The notes under the pieces were generated by a model. It was given only the letters and a program-made list of their open reading frames with translations. It did not search any database and had not been told where the DNA came from. Of a stretch of DNA of 64,000 nt, positions 59,877-64,000 are shown piece by piece; the stretch's first letter is position 1; each line of letters opens with the position of its first letter. Position numbers and translations under genes: made by a program. Origin of the DNA: Blasia pusilla (Eukaryota > Marchantiophyta > Marchantiopsida > Blasiales); contig CM114272.1 in NCBI GenBank assembly GCA_050084515.1, forward strand, positions 11,532,001-11,596,000, given 5' to 3'.

Positions 59877-60990
59877 TATTTGATGATGAGGCAAAAGATT
59901 TCATAGAATAGATCAAATGTACAGTTCCGAGCTTTTTTCGGATGATATAAAGGAGATGATTTTTTCGAACGATGGTGGTGCTTGTAAAAGTTTGCTGAAC
60001 ATTTTTTATGTCTTTTCGAATGTGATCGTCTATGTACTCGGCGGACTTCTATTTTGCAACCCATCGGATTTCTCCTGCTTGCAACTTTTCACTTTTTGAT
60101 GACAACACCTTTTTACCACTTCCACGCAACCTGTCGGATTCCGACAGGTTTCCTAATCGGACTCTTTCCTTGTTGGTCCAACTTAAGAGACAGTCTGGAG
60201 GGCTTCTTCCCTTGGCAGCTTCCCCTCAACTCGTAAAGGCAGGGGTAGGCTTCTTTTCTTCTCTCAGACGTGTTGGATTCGTACTACCTGTGGGATTGCC
60301 ATAATGGTATTACCAAGGACGGAGCACATATTGATACTGGATGGGTGTCACATTGCAGAGCGTATAAGGTATACTACCGAGGAAGGCGGTGGGACTCAAA
60401 TCAGGTTACATGGGACCGTTATGGCGCACCTAGGGGGGCCAAGGCTCGGGTCGCCAACATTTTCGATCCCCGTCACGATCGGCCAGAGGAGCCACTTGTA
60501 TCCTAGGACATTCCTTTTGTACTGTCACCGAGGAGAGTTAGGAGTAAATTTGTAGATGACGAGGCTGAAGAAATCAAAGACTAGGTCAAATGTACATTTC
60601 CGAGGTTCCTTCGGAGGTAATAAAGGACGATATTTTTTCAACCCATAATGGTGTTAATAAAAGTTTGCTGGAATATATTTTTGGACTTGTGGATTGTGTT
60701 CTTTTAGGTACTCAGAATTACAATTTTGCAACCCGTATGATTCCGACGGGTTGCAACTTTTTGCTTTTTGCCCAGTGCAACTTTTTAACCATTTCCAGGC
60801 AAGCTGTCGGATTCGACAGGTTGACTGCTTGAGTGATCGGACTCTTTCCTATGAGACCAACCGGCGACATTGTGGCGGGCTTCTTAACTTTTGGCTCGTT
60901 CCCCTACATTCGTCAAACCAGTTGTAGGCTTCTTTTCTTGTCTAAGATGTGCAGGATTCCTACTACTTGTCGGATTGCCATTTCGGATTC
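59877..60990 (+). repeat. Duplicated 3' region of the methyltransferase gene with palindromes
   Basis: About 59,910-60,260 and 60,585-60,990 are related copies, sharing TCAAATGTAC, GATGATTTTTTC-type sequence, AAAAGTTTGCTG and a palindrome (60,127-60,151; 60,729-60,753; weaker 60,801). Between them a frame at 60,304-60,555 (MVLPRTEHILILDGCHIAER) has no recognised domain; it may be an extra exon. The offset is about 680 bases. Confidence 0.7.
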
Positions 60991-61587
60991 CCAACCTGTT
61001 AGATTGTCGTGGGTGCAGGGTGGAAGAAAATCACTTCTAAAAATCTTTCCTTTCTTACGGGTTGAGAGGGGTGCAGCTTCTCGGTTTCTCAGCTTTAGGA
61101 TCTGAATGAAGGGACATCAGTTCCTCTTTACTCCAGACAGCTAACAATCTTTTGGTTCAATTATCCTCTCATGTGTTCACATTTCACAAAGTTGGTCTTG
61201 AGCAGATACCATTCATAACCAACAGAAAGTTGGTTATGGGGCAATTTAGGGGAGGCCATGATGCAGGCAACAATCCCTGCAAAAAGAGAGGTTGGCATCC
61301 GGGTGGTCCTCCAACAAAAATACCCATGGGCACTGCTTTTTGTAGACCGAGACAGGTAATGTTAAGAAACTTAGGCTCACATGGAGAGTAATGGAAAATT
61401 TTTTGTAGTGGTCTTATGATGTATATTTTTTTTTCGCCCCCTGGAAAAAGGAGGTTTCTTTAGGCCCGAATGTGGACCACTACCTACTCTCTTCTAAAGA
61501 TTTCATAAATTTGAAAGCAAACAAAAATTTCAAATATGTCAAAAAGTTTTGAAGACAGGAGGCGGATTTGGCCCTTTTATTTGAAGA
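60991..61587. other. Right interior of the 14.3-kb element, no gene recognised
   Basis: A 79-codon frame (61,152-61,391) shows no family resemblance. The last part is AT-rich, with AAACAAAAATTTCAAATATG-type sequence. No palindrome of the family was seen here. Confidence 0.45.
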
Positions 61588-61670
61588 GAGACTCTCCTCT
61601 CTTCCTCTCTTCCTCTCCTCCTCTCCTCTCTTACTCTCTCCTGCTAGAATACCAGCCCCCCTCCACCACG

Positions 61671-61680
61671 GCCGCGGCCT
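61671..61680. repeat. Right target-site duplication of the 14.3-kb element
   Basis: CTCCACCACG, identical to 47,375-47,384. To its right the - strand gag frame resumes. Confidence 0.8.
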
Positions 61681-61803
61681 GATCTCAACTCTCGATGAAG
61701 ATCAAAGCAACGCTCTTGAGGATGACCTGGTCTCCCACAATGATCACATTGAGTTGGGGCTGACTCAGGCCCATCCTCGAAAGTCCATCTCCCATCCTCT
61801 TGG
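61681..61803 (-). pseudogene. Gag fragment with CCHC zinc knuckle, 5' side of the insert
   Basis: The - strand reads CDHCGRPGHPQERC, a Cys-x2-Cys-x4-His-x4-Cys knuckle, then F-D-L-H-R-E-L and a Gly/Arg-rich run. The + copy of the same family has CDFCQRYGHTRSRC then F-S-L-H-Y-E-L at 38,090-38,160. It continues in phase with the gag end at 47,374 if the 14.3-kb insert is skipped. The upstream part is cut off by an LTR-A start at 61,804. Confidence 0.85.
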
Positions 61804-62525
61804 TGTCGTGCGCCTACTCTCCTTGAATGTTAATCTTGTTTGTTGGGGAAGCGTGCGTTCAGTAGGTCACGCTCTCAACGCTGATCTACATCCAAACACG
61901 CACTTTGGTTAGTCGGGTCTTGGATCAATCAATAGGCTAACTTTCCGAGTTCTCGTCTCGGACTCTCATCAAGCTCAACCTTCCTAGTTTCGCGGTTACT
62001 TATGGGGATCTCAGGGTGCCCCCTACATTTAGGGAAAGACACCGGGGCCTCTCCAATTGGCCCTCTACCCGATTGCTCTCACGGTCATTTTTGGCCAATA
62101 TCTCAGCTTGTACTTATGCATTTTCTGAGATCTTGATGCGTTGGAAGCGTCTCAAGATAAGCTTTCCATTTCGCCCTTATTTGTCCCAAATTCATCTTGG
62201 ATCTCAACGTTATGGTCCTAAACACAGTTAGATTCTCCCAAACGCTAGTCGTGTTCCAAACTGGTTCTCACCTCTTTGGCAACCAACCTGCCAAGACTCA
62301 ACTCATCTCATCTCAAGTCTTGGCTCGCGTTTGGTCTAGGTTTCTTGGTCGCGACCACTAACACATGAAACACACAACTTTTTTCTGTGTTTCATTTCTT
62401 AGATTTTTCCAAGAGACCTTTCCAAACACCTCTCCAAAGCTCAAACCTAGCAGCGTGAGTTCACTTGAGTTCTGATATTTCGCTTGGCGCCTATTTGGTG
62501 TTGTTTGGTTATGAGGGTCGCGACA
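61804..62525 (-). mobile_element. LTR, family A (copy 3), internally deleted
   Basis: It starts TGTCGTGCGCCTACTC and ends GTCGCGACA, colinear with 130-1135 except for about 300 missing bases in the middle. The interior-side end abuts the inverted 3' sequence at 62,526. Confidence 0.85.
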
Positions 62526-62880
62526 CTCACCCCTCCTTAGAAGGTTGATGTCCTCATCAATGCAAACCTTGTTAATATTAAGTTCTGGGCGAATTGTAGA
62601 CCAGGTAAACAGGTGTGATGTTTACAGGAATGAGCCAGAAGAGTCTAAGGTTGCACACTTAGTTAGCTTATTTGATAGGTTAGTTCTTTGGAATGAGTCC
62701 AGGCTTATCAAAGAGGAGAGGCTAATAATTCTAAGTGGTGCAAAGCGACAACTGTAGACTAAGAGGAATTGCAGGTTAGCCACCAGAACGCAATTCAATG
62801 TCAAGGGGTAGGCTGCCCAGGAGACTTGATATAACAAAGGTTTGCGTTGATGAGGGCATCAACCTCTAAAGAGGGGTGAG
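62526..62880. mobile_element. Two LTR-A retroelement 3' ends fused head to head
   Basis: The first 43 bases (CTCACCCCTCCTTAGAAGG and on) are the reverse complement, with few changes, of the last 42 (ending CTAAAGAGGGGTGAG). Each is the purine-rich tract and adjacent 3' interior that should precede an LTR. The middle carries an open frame (62,545-62,757) without a recognised domain. Confidence 0.75.
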
Positions 62881-63881
62881 TGTCGCGACCCTCATGACCA
62901 AACGAATGCCAAGCGGAACATCGGAACATTAGCGGGCTCACGCTAAGATGGTTTGCGTGTTGGAGTAGTCTCGAAGAAGAGACAAGAGACGAGATGCAAG
63001 CAAGGCTTCACGTTTCAGATGTTGTGGTCGCGACCGAGAAACCTGGACCAAACGCGGAATAAGACTTGAAAGGAGTCGACTCTAGAAAGTGGGTTGCCAA
63101 AGGAAGAATCCGGATTTGGAACGCCACTAGCGTTTGAGAGTTTTTGACTGTATTTATAACCATAACTTTTAGCGCCAAGATGCGTTTGGATTAAACAAGG
63201 GTGCGTTGGAAGGCTTATGGAAAGCCAATTCAAACGCACTAAAGATCTTTGCAAACGCATAAGCAGCGGCTGAGAAACAACCCAGATCAACTGTAGGTAG
63301 AGTCGGGTTGAGGGCCACAATGAAGGGCCCGACCCTCCTTTTCCAAAGGGGGGGGGTTATTGGAGAACCCCAGAAGTACTAGTAAGGGGGGAGGTCTCCG
63401 ATAGTGCTTGGAACTCGAACCCCACTTTGGGCGTCATGGGGAGGCTCAAGGGCATGGAACGGATCGAGAGTTTGGGGTTGGGTTGGAAAACCTGAACCAA
63501 GTCTACGGAGGCGATTTTAGACATCCCTCTTGGATTTCATCCCGCAACTCAATTACTTGGATCTCGGTTTGGAACTTGCATGAGGTCCGTTGAACAATTG
63601 GGATCGCTAGGCATGCAAGTGCCGTTTTAGGTTCCTTGACTAATCAGGAAGTCTGTTCCAAGTCTTGAAGGACTTGCCATGTTTTGGAAACTAGGAATTA
63701 AGGAAGGTTGAGCTTGATGAGACGCCGAGTTGAGAACTCGATGGGTTGGAACCCTGGTTGGTCCAGACCCGACTAACAAGAGTGCGTGTTTGGGTGCAGA
63801 TCGGTGATGAGATCGTGTCCTACTGAACGTACGCTTCCGCAACACTAAAGATTGACGTTCAAGGAGAGTAGGGGCGCGACA
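62881..63881 (+). mobile_element. LTR, family A (copy 4)
   Basis: A 1,001-bp LTR begins TGTCGCGACCCTCATGACC and ends GGGGCGCGACA, the reverse complement of 130-1135 with modest divergence. The purine tract AAAGAGGGGTGAG directly precedes it, which fixes the family's orientation. The flanking five bases (GTGAG / AGTGC) do not match. The remaining 119 bases of the window hold nothing recognisable. Confidence 0.88.
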
Positions 63882-64000
63882 AGTGCAACATATTGAGGCA
63901 ATGAATCAAGAGGACTGAATGTGTTGAACTATTATGGCAAGTGACCACCTGAACTACTTATGTCCGCATATGCTCTTCCTTTGTGTGTTGTGAATTTTGT

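Larger units (their letters stand above)
47385..61670. mobile_element. 14.3-kb DNA element: Mutator-like transposase plus ParB-like/DNA methyltransferase gene
   Basis: The limits come from the 10-bp direct repeats and from the interrupted gag gene. The left terminus is rich in GAGGAA repeats (47,395-47,455). The right terminus is the complementary CTCTTCCTC-rich sequence (61,588-61,640), so the ends are crude inverted purine/pyrimidine tracts and not a clean TIR. Inside are two divergent genes: transposase (- strand, 53,533 to 47,804) and ParB-like/methyltransferase (+ strand, 54,828 to 59,825). Between them lie two TATA boxes and a 191-bp-arm inverted repeat. About 25-30 copies of one palindrome occupy introns and flanks. 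I know of no described element with this combination, but could not search. Confidence 0.75.
41243..61803 (-). mobile_element. Ty3/gypsy retroelement with cytosine methyltransferase and PHD finger, split by a 14.3-kb insert
   Basis: Read on the - strand, the order is: gag knuckle (61,803-61,681), a large insert, gag end, protease, C5 methyltransferase, reverse transcriptase, RNase H, integrase, PHD finger, then 3' LTR remnants. RT-RH-INT order identifies Ty3/gypsy. Retroelements with captured C5 methyltransferases have been described from dinoflagellates and charophyte algae (de Mendoza and colleagues, 2018, from memory). Both copies here are inactivated. The 5' LTR and gag N-terminus of this copy are not present; family A LTR sequence begins at 61,804. 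Confidence 0.85.

Overview
The window is nuclear DNA of a land plant with a large, repeat-filled genome. Evidence: multi-exon genes with GT-AG introns, a plant-type F1Fo-ATPase subunit d, an AP2/ERF transcription factor, Ty1/copia and Ty3/gypsy retroelements, MITEs, and a short plant telomere-like tract. Gene style and element content suggest a non-flowering plant (bryophyte, lycophyte or fern); this is inference. Only two genes look intact: mitochondrial ATP synthase subunit d (4.7-7.3 kb, + strand, five exons) and an intronless ERF factor (23.5-25.5 kb, - strand). One host-gene remnant was recognised: a first exon of an MPDU1-like (PQ-loop) protein with a nonsense codon at 34.9 kb.

Layout. 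0.1-17.3 kb: layered old retroelements (LTR families A and B, a Ty1/copia pol remnant) and MITEs around the ATP synthase gene. 18.2-26.4 kb: a CpG-retaining stretch around the ERF gene with 5 kb of non-coding DNA on its 3' side. 26.4-36.4 kb: mostly AT-rich non-coding DNA with a solo LTR, MITEs and the MPDU1 remnant. 36.4-47.4 kb: two oppositely oriented Ty3/gypsy copies whose polyprotein carries a DNA cytosine-5 methyltransferase between protease and reverse transcriptase. The more complete copy (- strand) also ends in a PHD finger after its integrase. 61.8-63.9 kb: two LTR-A copies with their retroelement 3' ends fused head to head.

The most unusual object is a 14.3-kb mobile element at about 47,385-61,670. 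It sits inside the gag gene of the - strand methyltransferase retroelement and is flanked by a 10-bp direct repeat. Without the insert and one repeat copy, the gag reading frame is continuous. The element has two divergent genes. Leftward runs a Mutator-like transposase with a Cys/His N-terminal module, a DDE-type core and a SWIM finger, its central exons tandemly duplicated. Rightward runs an intron-containing protein with a ParB/sulfiredoxin-like domain and, near the C-terminus, sequence resembling an amino (N6-adenine/N4-cytosine) DNA methyltransferase. The introns and flanks of both genes, and apparently no other part of the window, carry about 25-30 copies of a ~25-bp palindrome. In one intron these lie at a near-exact 64-bp pitch, and their two arms change together. 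The window therefore holds two unrelated mobile elements that each captured a DNA methyltransferase, one inserted into the other. Both are decayed, largely through C-to-T type nonsense changes.
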